DNA of 9,073 nt. It comes from an uncultured Prevotellaceae bacterium (lineage in GTDB: Bacteria; Bacteroidota; Bacteroidia; Bacteroidales; Bacteroidaceae). The notes below the pieces were generated by a model, which saw only the letters and a list, made by a program, of their open reading frames with translations, ran no database searches and was not told the DNA's origin. The DNA lies in the NCBI GenBank assembly GCA_946407325.1, contig CAMJNN010000045.1, forward strand, positions 1-9,073, given 5' to 3'. A program made the position numbers and the translations under genes. This document shows positions 1-6,383 of the stretch, piece by piece. The number at the start of each line of letters is the position of its first letter. Within the stretch, counting starts at the first letter, position 1.

Positions 1-3
1 AAC

Positions 4-58
4 ATTTGCCATACTTTTGTAGCGTAAAACTAAAAAAACGTACAAGAGTATGGCAAAT
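4..58. repeat. Perfect 12-bp inverted repeat bracketing promoter and start codon
   Basis: The left arm ATTTGCCATACT (4-15) is exactly the reverse complement of the right arm AGTATGGCAAAT (47-58), with a 31-base spacer. The left arm shares its last four bases with the putative -7 box. The right arm contains the ATG of the metal ATPase gene. If transcription starts just after the -7 box, the left arm is not in the mRNA, so the pair would work as DNA (a split operator) rather than as an RNA hairpin. A function is inferred; the symmetry itself is seen directly. Confidence 0.7.
12..19 (+). promoter_or_regulatory. Putative -7 element of the metal ATPase promoter
   Basis: TACTTTTG matches the Bacteroidota -7 consensus TAnnTTTG exactly and lies 30 bases before the ATG at 50, giving a predicted leader of about 25 bases. 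The matching -33 element would fall before the start of the window and cannot be checked. Confidence 0.6.
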
Positions 59-2044
59 TCTATACATGAACATCACGCTTGTTGTGAGCACGAGCACGAG
101 CATGAGCATGAGCATGAACATGAACATCATCATGAGCACAGTTTGAAAGAGCAGTTGCGTTTAATCATCGCAACAGCTATCTTGTTAATCATCGCTGTGG
201 TGATAGAGCATCAATTTGAGTTGCCCACCTGGCAGTTGCTGCTCATATATCTGATACCTTATTTAATTATAGGGCACGACACCTTGATGGAAGCTGCCGA
301 GGGCATTGCCCACGGCGAGGCGTTCAACGAGCATTTCCTGATGTCGGTGGCCACCATCGGTGCCTTGTGCATCGGTTTTTTGCCCGGAGCAGAGACGCAG
401 TTTCCGGAGGCGGTGTTTGTGATGCTGTTTTTCCAGGTTGGCGAACTGTTTGAGGGCTATGCCGAGGGAAAGAGCAGGGAGAGCATCAGTCACCTGATGG
501 ATATACGTCCGGATGTGGCGCATGTGCAAAGAGGCGCCGAACTGGTGGAGGTAAGTCCGGAGGAGGTGGCCATAGGTGAGACAATTGTGGTGAAACCCGG
601 CGAGAAGGTGCCCTTGGACGGGGTGGTGGTAAGCGGACAGTCGGCACTCAATACGGTGGCACTGACAGGCGAGAGCATGCCTCGCGACATCAATGTGGAC
701 GACGAGGTAATCTCTGGCTGTATCAATCTGAGCGGGGTAATCACCATGCGCACCACCCGAAGTTTTGGCGAGAGCACCGTGTCGAAGATTATCAACCTGG
801 TGGAGCATGCCACCGAAAGGAAGTCGAAGAGCGAGACCTTCATTACCCGTTTTGCCAAAATATATACACCCATCGTAGTGTTTGCCGCCATCGCCCTGGC
901 GCTGTTGCCTCCTTTGTTGTCGGGCCATTTTGCCAACTCCTTCCCTACTTGGCTGTACCGTGCCTTGATGTTTCTGGTGGTATCGTGCCCTTGTGCGCTG
1001 GTGATCAGTGTGCCGCTTACCTTCTTCGGAGGCATCGGTGGGGCATCACGCAAAGGTATCTTGATCAAGGGAGCCAGCTATATGGACATTCTGGCCAAGA
1101 CGGGAACGGTGGTATTCGACAAGACAGGTACCCTCACCTACGGACAGTTTGCGGTGACGGCGGTGCATCCGGATAAGTACGACGAGCATCATCTGTTGCA
1201 CTTGGCTGCCCATGTGGAGCATTACTCCACCCACCCTATCGGTGCCGCATTGAGAGATGCTTTCCCTGAGGAAGCAACTGACGGTTGCGAAGTGAGCGAA
1301 ACAACAGAAATAGCCGGACAGGGTATTCGTGCCAAAGTAGGAAACGATGTGGTGTGCGTGGGTAACACGAAGATGATGGATGCCATTGGAGCCAAGTGGC
1401 ACGATTGCCACCATGTGGGTACCATCATTCATGTGGCTATCAACGGAGAATATGCCGGACATATCGTGATCAACGACAAGATAAAAGACGACAGTGCTGC
1501 GGCTATCCAGGCCTTGAAAGCTTTGGGCGTGACGCGCACCGTGATGCTGACTGGCGACAAGAAAGAGGTGGGCGAAAATGTGGCAAAAAAACTACAACTA
1601 TCAGAATATCATGCCGAATTATTGCCTAACGACAAAGTAGAGCTGGTAGAAAAACTGCTGGCTGAAAAGAGCGAAAGTAAGAGCCTTGCTTTTGTAGGCG
1701 ACGGCATCAACGATGCTCCTGTGTTGGCTCGTGCAGATGTGGGTATCGCTATGGGTGGCTTGGGCAGTGAGGCGGCCATTGAAGCTGCCGATATCGTACT
1801 GATGGATGATAAGCCATCAAAAATTGCGTTGGCAGTTCGTATTGCTCGCCGAACCATCGGCATAGCCCGACAGAATGTGGGCTTTGCCATCGGCGTAAAG
1901 ATCGGTGTATTGCTCTTGGCTACCTTCGGAATGGCCACCATGTGGATGGCGGTCTTTGCTGATGTGGGCGTTACCGTCTTGGCTGTGTTCAATGCCATGA
2001 GGGCGTTGAAAATAGAAAAACGACTCCACAACAATCAGACGTAA
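50..2044 (+). CDS. zntA: P1B-2 type Zn2+/Cd2+/Pb2+ efflux ATPase with His/Glu-rich N-terminus
   Basis: This 664-residue inner-membrane pump should export divalent soft-metal ions from the cytoplasm using ATP. All P-type ATPase landmarks are visible: TGES in the actuator domain (206-209), phosphorylated Asp357 in DKTGT, His395-Pro396 of the P1B nucleotide domain, TGDK (501-504) and GDGINDAP (550-557). The membrane metal site has CPC at 313-315 plus Lys617 and Asp638 in the last two helices, the combination that marks the Zn/Cd/Pb subgroup rather than Cu pumps. About eight membrane segments fit: four before the actuator domain (starting near 36, 59, 95 and 118), two around 272-325 and two around 606-650. 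The usual N-terminal GMxCxxC domain is absent; instead residues 6-30 hold 13 His plus Cys11-Cys12. It appears monocistronic. The family is certain; the exact metal is inferred, and cadA is an equally common name. Confidence 0.95.
   Translation: MANSIHEHHACCEHEHEHEHEHEHEHHHEHSLKEQLRLIIATAILLIIAVVIEHQFELPTWQLLLIYLIPYLIIGHDTLMEAAEGIAHGEAFNEHFLMSVATIGALCIGFLPGAETQFPEAVFVMLFFQVGELFEGYAEGKSRESISHLMDIRPDVAHVQRGAELVEVSPEEVAIGETIVVKPGEKVPLDGVVVSGQSALNTVALTGESMPRDINVDDEVISGCINLSGVITMRTTRSFGESTVSKIINLVEHATERKSKSETFITRFAKIYTPIVVFAAIALALLPPLLSGHFANSFPTWLYRALMFLVVSCPCALVISVPLTFFGGIGGASRKGILIKGASYMDILAKTGTVVFDKTGTLTYGQFAVTAVHPDKYDEHHLLHLAAHVEHYSTHPIGAALRDAFPEEATDGCEVSETTEIAGQGIRAKVGNDVVCVGNTKMMDAIGAKWHDCHHVGTIIHVAINGEYAGHIVINDKIKDDSAAAIQALKALGVTRTVMLTGDKKEVGENVAKKLQLSEYHAELLPNDKVELVEKLLAEKSESKSLAFVGDGINDAPVLARADVGIAMGGLGSEAAIEAADIVLMDDKPSKIALAVRIARRTIGIARQNVGFAIGVKIGVLLLATFGMATMWMAVFADVGVTVLAVFNAMRALKIEKRLHNNQT
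86..139 (+). repeat. In-frame GAR-CAY hexamer repeat encoding Glu-His
   Basis: Seven consecutive Glu-His codon pairs (residues 13-26) are followed by His-His-Glu-His. The DNA is a tandem run of six-base units (two GAGCAC, three GAGCAT, two GAACAT). A six-base unit keeps the reading frame when it expands or contracts, so slippage would change the number of His ligands without breaking the gene. Confidence 0.9.
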
Positions 2045-2054
2045 TTAATGATGA

Positions 2055-2070
2055 GTTAACGATTATTAAC
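2055..2070. repeat. Short inverted repeat after the ATPase gene
   Basis: GTTAA (2055-2059) and TTAAC (2066-2070) are complementary with a six-base spacer. It is AT-rich and lacks a U-tract, so it is a poor terminator. It lies upstream of the next promoter and could be chance or an accessory binding site. Confidence 0.25.
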
Positions 2071-2079
2071 TGCCAAATA

Positions 2080-2110
2080 TTTGTATAATTACGAAACGTT
2101 CGTAAGTTTG
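2080..2110 (+). promoter_or_regulatory. Bacteroidota-type promoter of the DUF6624/TPR operon
   Basis: A TTTG -33 element (2080-2083) and a TAAGTTTG -7 element (2103-2110) are separated by 19 bases, matching the known Bacteroidota promoter architecture (TTTG, about 19 bases, TAnnTTTG). Transcription should start near 2116, giving a leader of about 30 bases before the ATG at 2149. No Shine-Dalgarno is present, as is usual in this phylum. Confidence 0.75.
2089..2105. promoter_or_regulatory. Candidate operator: palindrome TTACGAA-ACG-TTCGTAA
   Basis: Two perfect 7-base half-sites surround a 3-base centre. The palindrome sits between the -33 and -7 elements and shares three bases with the -7 box, the classic place for a repressor dimer. 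The half-site was not matched to a known regulator. A hairpin terminator for the upstream ATPase gene is less likely because the stem is short and no T-run follows. Confidence 0.55.
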
Positions 2111-2148
2111 CACTCAAGAACATAACTATCATTACAGATGCAGTTAAT

Positions 2149-3057
2149 ATGAAAACACTCATTACAATCATACTACTATTGTTCCCTTCTTGGGCTTTCG
2201 CTCAATACAACAAGAGATATGCTGAGCTGACGATGCAGGCAGACTCATTGTTTTGGGAAGGGGAATACGAGGCTTCAAGCCAAACTTTCGGTGAAGCATT
2301 AAAGCTTGTAGAGTATATTCAACCCAATCATCTATATAATGGAGCCTGTGCTGCTGCTTTGGCAGGAGATACAGAAACGGCTTTCCGACGATTGTTCGAT
2401 AGGTTGGAAAGACAACAGGACTGGTATACTGATAACTTACAAAACGATGAAGATTTGTTCTCCCTGCACAACGACGAGCGATGGAACGCCCTGACCGACA
2501 GCATGATGGTGAGGAAACACAGGATTGAGGCTAACTTCGACAAGCCTTTGCGACGCAAGCTTCTGATGATCGAGAAGACAGATCAGGAGGTGAGAATGGT
2601 CTATCTATCTACTCATAACAGTGTTCCCCATGATAGCATCGCAGAAGCGGAAGCCATCAAAGAGATGCAACGGGTAGATAGAATCAACCAAGAACAGATC
2701 TGTAAAATCCTTGATAGTAGAGGATTGGTAGGCAAGGACAAAGTGGGTAATGCAGTTGGTGTCTTTTGGACAATTATCCAACATTCTGATGTAGCAACCC
2801 AGAAGAAATACTTGCCTTTGTTTCAAGAAGGAGCCAAGAAAGGCGACATCACCCAAGAAGGAGTCGCCATGCTGGAAGATCGCATCAATATGTTTGATGG
2901 CAAACCGCAACGATATGGTTCTCAAATTGTGGAAGATGAACAAGGGAAGCCGATGCTCTATCAGTTGCTTGATGCCTCAAAGGTGGACGAATGGCGACAA
3001 GAAATGGGGATGGAGCCTTTAGACGATTACCTGAGGAAAATGAATGCACACCGATAA
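2149..3057 (+). CDS. Secreted TPR-like / DUF6624 domain protein
   Basis: This 302-residue protein starts with a Sec signal peptide (hydrophobic core 4-16, likely cut before Gln19). Residues 22-115 are helical and TPR-like, ending in a segment around 98-114 (NDEDLFSLHNDERW) typical of the last repeat in Bacteroidota TPR proteins. Residues from about 130 to 290 resemble DUF6624, a domain of unknown function: Asp145-Gln146 with Arg149, QHSD at 211-214, Asp244-Arg245 and QRYGSQ at 254-259 are the recognisable conserved positions. The conserved acidic, His and Arg residues could form an active or binding site, but no reaction is known. It is first in an operon with the TPR gene 11 bases downstream, so the two probably work together in the periplasm or outer envelope. 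The DUF6624 assignment is from motif memory. Confidence 0.85.
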   Translation: MKTLITIILLLFPSWAFAQYNKRYAELTMQADSLFWEGEYEASSQTFGEALKLVEYIQPNHLYNGACAAALAGDTETAFRRLFDRLERQQDWYTDNLQNDEDLFSLHNDERWNALTDSMMVRKHRIEANFDKPLRRKLLMIEKTDQEVRMVYLSTHNSVPHDSIAEAEAIKEMQRVDRINQEQICKILDSRGLVGKDKVGNAVGVFWTIIQHSDVATQKKYLPLFQEGAKKGDITQEGVAMLEDRINMFDGKPQRYGSQIVEDEQGKPMLYQLLDASKVDEWRQEMGMEPLDDYLRKMNAHR

Positions 3058-3068
3058 ACAACAAGCAT

Positions 3069-4190
3069 ATGAAAAGAATACTGATTTACACCTTAATGAT
3101 ATGGGGAAGCATCTGCATCTCTTTCGGACAAAACACGGACGGAGGAGACTGGCAGAGTTTGTGGCAACAAGGATTGAAATACAAAGATGCCTCCAACAAC
3201 AAGAAAGCATTGCAGTTGCTGGAGCGAGCCTTCGAGATGCATCCCTCCGACAGCATCAAACGCGACATTGCGAGTGTGTATTACGACCGTGGCGTGTATC
3301 GCAAGAGCATCAACATAAGCAACTCGCTGTTAAAGGAAGATAGTTTGGAAACCGATCTGGTGTTGATTGCCAAGAGTCATGAGAAGCTGAACAATGCCGA
3401 CTCTGCCCTGGTGTATGAGAAAATCATTGCCCAGAAGAACATCGAAAATGCGAATAATATCATCAACCTGGCCAAGAACTACGAAGACCGCGATATGCTG
3501 GATTCTGCCTTGGTGGTGTTGGATGATTTCTGCATCTACGACAACGAGAATATGGCAGTAAACGGACTGAAAGCTTACATGCTCTATCAGACAGGGGAGT
3601 ATGAGGAATCACTTGATGTGTATCGTAAGCTGCGTGATGCAGGCGACAACTCCACCACTACGAATTATTACATGGGACTGGCTTATGCTCGGGCAGATAG
3701 TTTGTGGCAGGCCTACGAATGCCTGAAAGTGGCTGCCCGCAAAGACCGATACAAGAATCAATACATCTTGGCACAATATGGTATCGTGGCCTCCAAACTG
3801 AACGGTAATGAACGAGAGGGAGTGAACATGATTACACAGGCAGTGGAAAAGATACTGCCTGATGAAACGCTGATGTGGTCGCTCTATAACACCCGCGCCA
3901 ATGCTTACATCCGACTGCTGAAGTTTGAGGAGGCGATAGATGACTTCAAGCGTTCGCTGACCTATAAGCCCGACAGATTGACGGACATCTACCACATTGC
4001 CTACCTCTACTCCATCATACACGACCGTGCTAATGCCGACCGTCATTTCCAGATGTTTATCGACAACGCACAGAAGAGCAACAACCCCGACAGGTATAAG
4101 AGATGGATAGAAGCGGCTGAGGGTTACCTCAAGCGTAGCAAGGAGGAGCACTTCTTTCAGGGTGATGACGAGAACCTGAAAGATTTTTAA
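3069..4190 (+). CDS. Secreted tetratricopeptide-repeat protein
   Basis: This 373-residue protein follows the DUF6624 gene by 11 bases and is probably translationally or transcriptionally coupled to it. The ATG at 3069 is preferred over the in-frame ATG at 2991, because 2991 lies inside the preceding gene and would bury the signal peptide. Residues 1-20 form a Sec signal with likely cleavage before Gln21. The mature part is nearly all helix-turn-helix repeat: TPR-like units near 28-61, 62-95, 164-190, 198-225, 270-303 (the clearest, with the G/A-Y and A-DF-AL pattern and a terminal Pro301-Asp) and 304-337. No catalytic domain is visible, so a scaffold or protein-binding role in the envelope is inferred. 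The C-terminus is short, charged and ends in DDENLKDF. Confidence 0.88.
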   Translation: MKRILIYTLMIWGSICISFGQNTDGGDWQSLWQQGLKYKDASNNKKALQLLERAFEMHPSDSIKRDIASVYYDRGVYRKSINISNSLLKEDSLETDLVLIAKSHEKLNNADSALVYEKIIAQKNIENANNIINLAKNYEDRDMLDSALVVLDDFCIYDNENMAVNGLKAYMLYQTGEYEESLDVYRKLRDAGDNSTTTNYYMGLAYARADSLWQAYECLKVAARKDRYKNQYILAQYGIVASKLNGNEREGVNMITQAVEKILPDETLMWSLYNTRANAYIRLLKFEEAIDDFKRSLTYKPDRLTDIYHIAYLYSIIHDRANADRHFQMFIDNAQKSNNPDRYKRWIEAAEGYLKRSKEEHFFQGDDENLKDF

Positions 4191-4211
4191 AGAAAATGAG
4201 GGCTTTTCTTT
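4189..4211 (+). terminator. Weak hairpin after the TPR operon
   Basis: AAAGAAAA (4189-4196) pairs perfectly with TTTTCTTT (4204-4211) over a 7-base loop, overlapping the TPR stop codon. The stem is AT-rich and the T-run is inside the stem, so termination is plausible but probably incomplete. Confidence 0.4.
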
Positions 4212-4231
4212 CCTAAATCAATAAATAGACG

Positions 4232-4239
4232 TATATTTA
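4232..4239 (+). promoter_or_regulatory. Possible -7 element for the TerB-like gene
   Basis: TATATTTA differs from TAnnTTTG only at the last base, and TTTC lies 19 bases upstream in place of TTTG. A second near match, TATGTTTC (4248-4255), is nearer the gene but has no -33 partner. A promoter somewhere in this gap is likely because the gene follows a hairpin; the exact site is weak. Confidence 0.3.
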
Positions 4240-4277
4240 AGGTCGAATATGTTTCATCACAAATAAAATAGTTCATT

Positions 4278-4661
4278 ATGGGAGATATTAGGGATATCAA
4301 ACCTATTGAAAAAGTGGTTTGGGTGGCAGCTAAGACGGGCTTGTTTTTTGCAAAGGCCGACGGCATTTATGATGTGCGCGAGAAGAAATTCATAGAGGGC
4401 TTCATCGACAAGCTATCTGCTGTTGGACCTGTAGATGATGTAAAAGCAGAGTTGGATAGTTTACTCGCCAAAAATGACACACTGGATGATATCATCGGTG
4501 GGACAAAAGACCTGCTGAGTTATTTCGCCTCTGTTGACCAAGAGGTAATCAAAGATGTGCTTCGTAAGTTTGTCACCAAAGTAATAAATGCCGACTTTGT
4601 GGAAAAGGAAGAAGAGACCCTGCTCTTTAAAGAATGGAAGAAGGCAATAAAGGAACTATGA
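4278..4661 (+). CDS. TerB-like (tellurite resistance TerB family) small protein
   Basis: This 127-residue, all-helical protein has no signal peptide or membrane segment and should be cytoplasmic. It shows the TerB-type pattern twice: a hydrophobic helix leading into Ala27-Asp28-Gly29 followed by Glu35 and a helix, and a C-terminal counterpart, Ala105-Asp106 followed by a Glu-rich stretch (109-113) and the final helix. In TerB the acidic residues after the Ala-Asp motif bind metal; whether they do so here is inference. No other ter genes (terA, C, D, E, Z) are in the window, so tellurite resistance should not be assumed. It looks monocistronic, between a weak hairpin and a strong terminator. 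The family call is moderate; the reading frame is firm. Confidence 0.75.
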   Translation: MGDIRDIKPIEKVVWVAAKTGLFFAKADGIYDVREKKFIEGFIDKLSAVGPVDDVKAELDSLLAKNDTLDDIIGGTKDLLSYFASVDQEVIKDVLRKFVTKVINADFVEKEEETLLFKEWKKAIKEL

Positions 4662-4682
4662 ATTTCCTGATACACCATTAAG

Positions 4683-4715
4683 AAAGAAGGTAGCCCAACG
4701 GACTACCTTCTTTTT
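4683..4715. terminator. Strong bidirectional terminator between convergent genes
   Basis: An 11-bp perfect stem, AAAGAAGGTAG (4683-4693) with CTACCTTCTTT (4703-4713), has a 9-base loop and runs into T residues on the plus strand. On the minus strand the same hairpin ends in a T-rich stretch, so it can also stop transcription from the oxidoreductase gene ending at 4735. Its place between two convergent genes supports both uses. Confidence 0.9.
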
Positions 4716-4734
4716 GTCATGTCTATCGTTCGAA

Positions 4735-6216
4735 TTAGAACTTAGGCAGCTCCCATCCGTGACGATATTCACGCTTGAAGAACTGATTAGCCTCAGGCAG
4801 GTTGGTAATCTGCATCTTGTTAGCATCATACTTCAAGGTGATGTTTCTCTTCTGTGACAATACAGCGATGTTGGTCAGCAACATGATCTCTGTCAGCTTA
4901 GAAGCTACTTCAAAGTTGTTGGCAGCCTGACGCTTCTCCTTGATTGCCTCTACCCAGTCAACATAGATGTTCTTTGGACGCTTCAGGGTCTTAGCTGGTT
5001 CCTTCCATCCTGGACGAGCAGGGATGAACTCAGGAGATGCACCGTGAGTACCGTGCATCATCATGCCCTTAGTACCAATGTACAAGCACTCTGCCAACTG
5101 ACGGTTTGGCTCCAGTTCCTTTGGACGAGACAGCTTCACGCCACCATCAGTCCAGTAAACAGTAACCTCTGGCATCTTCTTGCCATCCACTGTACGAGCT
5201 GGGAAGTGATATTCGCAGAGCTCTGTGATAGGCAGATACTCATCGTTGAACGGAGTAGTGGTTGCCTGGATAGTGTCTGGCATACCCAAGCCTAATGCCC
5301 AGATAGGAGCATCGAAGGTGTGAGCACCCATGTCACCCATAGCACCAGTACCATAGTCCCACATACCACGCCAAGCGAAGTGGCAAGCTTCATGGTTGTA
5401 AGGCTTCAGAGGAGCCGGGCCTAACCACAGGTCATAGTCCAGGTTCTTAGGAATAGCCTCACCCTCAGGACGCTTGTAGTCACCCTGACGCCATACAGGA
5501 CGGTCTGACCACATGTGAACCTCGGTTACATCACCGATGGCACCGCTACGGATCCACTCAACGGTCTGGTAAGTACCCTCGATGTTGTGACCCTGGTTAC
5601 CCATCTGAGTAACAACGCCCGTCTTCTTAGCCAAGTCGCGCAGGTAGCGAACCTCTTCGATGGTCTTAGCCATAGGCTTCTCAACGAATACAGCCTTGCC
5701 CTGCAACATAGCATAAGCAGCAATGAGAGCGTGGGTGTGGTCAGGAGTACCAATCAATACACCATCAATCTCCTTGCCAATCTCATCGAGCATCTTGCGG
5801 AAGTCCTGATACCTCTTAGCCTTTGGATAGCCAGCCATGATATGACCTGCATAGTCCAAGTCAACATCGCAAAGAGCATAGATGTTAGCATGATGAATAG
5901 GCTGCTTGCCAGCATCACCCATCTGCACGCCCTGATCTACCATTCTTCTCTCAGGTGCCAGACCTGCGAAATTTGGAGATACCCAACCACCGTACTTACG
6001 GTCTGGATTAGGTCTTCTGCCAATCTTCTCATCTGGGTCAGCGATGTTCTGAATATCGCCACCACCCTGACTACCTACACCGACAGCTGCGATGTTAGGA
6101 GTGTCACTTGGAGCCATGTGACCATGAGACTTACCCAAGATAATGTTAGGAGCAATGGTGAAACCTGCTACAGCAGCTGCTCCTGTTTTCAAAAAGTTTC
6201 TACGAGTAACGTTCAT
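4735..6216 (-). CDS. Tat-exported Gfo/Idh/MocA family oxidoreductase
   Basis: This 493-residue NAD(P)-dependent sugar/polyol dehydrogenase-type protein begins with a twin-arginine signal (RRNFLK, 5-10, then a hydrophobic stretch to about 27). The Rossmann fold shows GVGSQG (46-51), CDVD (116-119, whose Asp usually contacts the adenosine ribose) and GTPDHTHA (156-163). EKP (179-181) carries catalytic Lys180, and the DMGAHTFD motif (295-302) supplies the second catalytic His299. The C-terminal alpha/beta sheet domain runs to the end. Between GVGSQG and CDVD there are about 65 residues where 20-30 are usual, so a loop has been inserted near the cofactor site. Export through Tat fits an enzyme that binds its nucleotide cofactor before crossing the membrane. 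A terminator lies upstream, so it probably has its own promoter. It is a close paralogue of the gene at 7613-9073. Substrate unknown. Confidence 0.93.
   Translation of the reverse strand: MNVTRRNFLKTGAAAVAGFTIAPNIILGKSHGHMAPSDTPNIAAVGVGSQGGGDIQNIADPDEKIGRRPNPDRKYGGWVSPNFAGLAPERRMVDQGVQMGDAGKQPIHHANIYALCDVDLDYAGHIMAGYPKAKRYQDFRKMLDEIGKEIDGVLIGTPDHTHALIAAYAMLQGKAVFVEKPMAKTIEEVRYLRDLAKKTGVVTQMGNQGHNIEGTYQTVEWIRSGAIGDVTEVHMWSDRPVWRQGDYKRPEGEAIPKNLDYDLWLGPAPLKPYNHEACHFAWRGMWDYGTGAMGDMGAHTFDAPIWALGLGMPDTIQATTTPFNDEYLPITELCEYHFPARTVDGKKMPEVTVYWTDGGVKLSRPKELEPNRQLAECLYIGTKGMMMHGTHGASPEFIPARPGWKEPAKTLKRPKNIYVDWVEAIKEKRQAANNFEVASKLTEIMLLTNIAVLSQKRNITLKYDANKMQITNLPEANQFFKREYRHGWELPKF
5296..5363. repeat. 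Near-identical DNA patch shared with the paralogue (copy 1)
   Basis: These 68 bases, encoding the region around the catalytic GDMGAHTFDAP motif, match 8192-8259 at 67 positions, with one silent difference (G5332 against A8228). Third-codon positions are conserved here far better than elsewhere in the two genes. Confidence 0.85.
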
Positions 6217-6320
6217 AATAAAACTATATTAAATGAAACAATGATCCGTTAAAGTACGAATTTGGTGTAAATGTAATAAAAAAATAAATACGTTGTACTA
6301 TTTCTTCTATATTTAACAAA
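6217..6320 (-). promoter_or_regulatory. AT-rich leader likely to hold the promoter of the 4735-6216 gene
   Basis: The preceding terminator makes an independent promoter likely. The best -7 candidate on the minus strand is TACATTTA (6268-6275), one base off TAnnTTTG, without a TTTG at the expected -33 distance. No Shine-Dalgarno is seen before the ATG. The exact start cannot be fixed from sequence. Confidence 0.35.
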
Positions 6321-6357
6321 GAAAAAGCCCCTCAACCAAGGATTGAGAGGCATTTTC
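6321..6357 (-). terminator. Rho-independent terminator after the TIM-barrel gene
   Basis: Read on the minus strand, GCCTCTCAA pairs with TTGAGGGGC (a U-G wobble in the RNA) over a 7-base loop and is followed by TTTTTC; flanking GAAAA/TTTTC can lengthen the stem. The wobble and the T-run fit only the minus strand, which gives the direction. It separates the 6384-7547 gene from the 4735-6216 gene. Confidence 0.9.
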
Positions 6358-6383
6358 GTGATAAAAGGAAAGTTAGTTTTTTC

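Noticed and set aside
263..928. 221-codon minus-strand open frame inside the metal ATPase gene
   Set aside because: The opposite strand encodes the conserved membrane and actuator domains of the pump; the antisense translation shows no domain and is rich in His, Gln and Arg as expected from the reverse of this coding sequence.
2991..3068. Upstream ATG extending the TPR gene by 26 codons
   Set aside because: It would overlap the preceding gene by 67 bases and place charged residues before an otherwise clean signal peptide that starts at 3069.
3609..4151. 180-codon minus-strand open frame inside the TPR gene
   Set aside because: It is antisense to a well-supported secreted TPR protein, with no promoter, no recognisable domain and no signal peptide.
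5515..6252. 245-codon plus-strand open frame opposite the 4735-6216 gene
   Set aside because: It is fully antisense to a gene with intact family motifs, has no recognisable domain and reads like composition-driven sequence, so it is a shadow.
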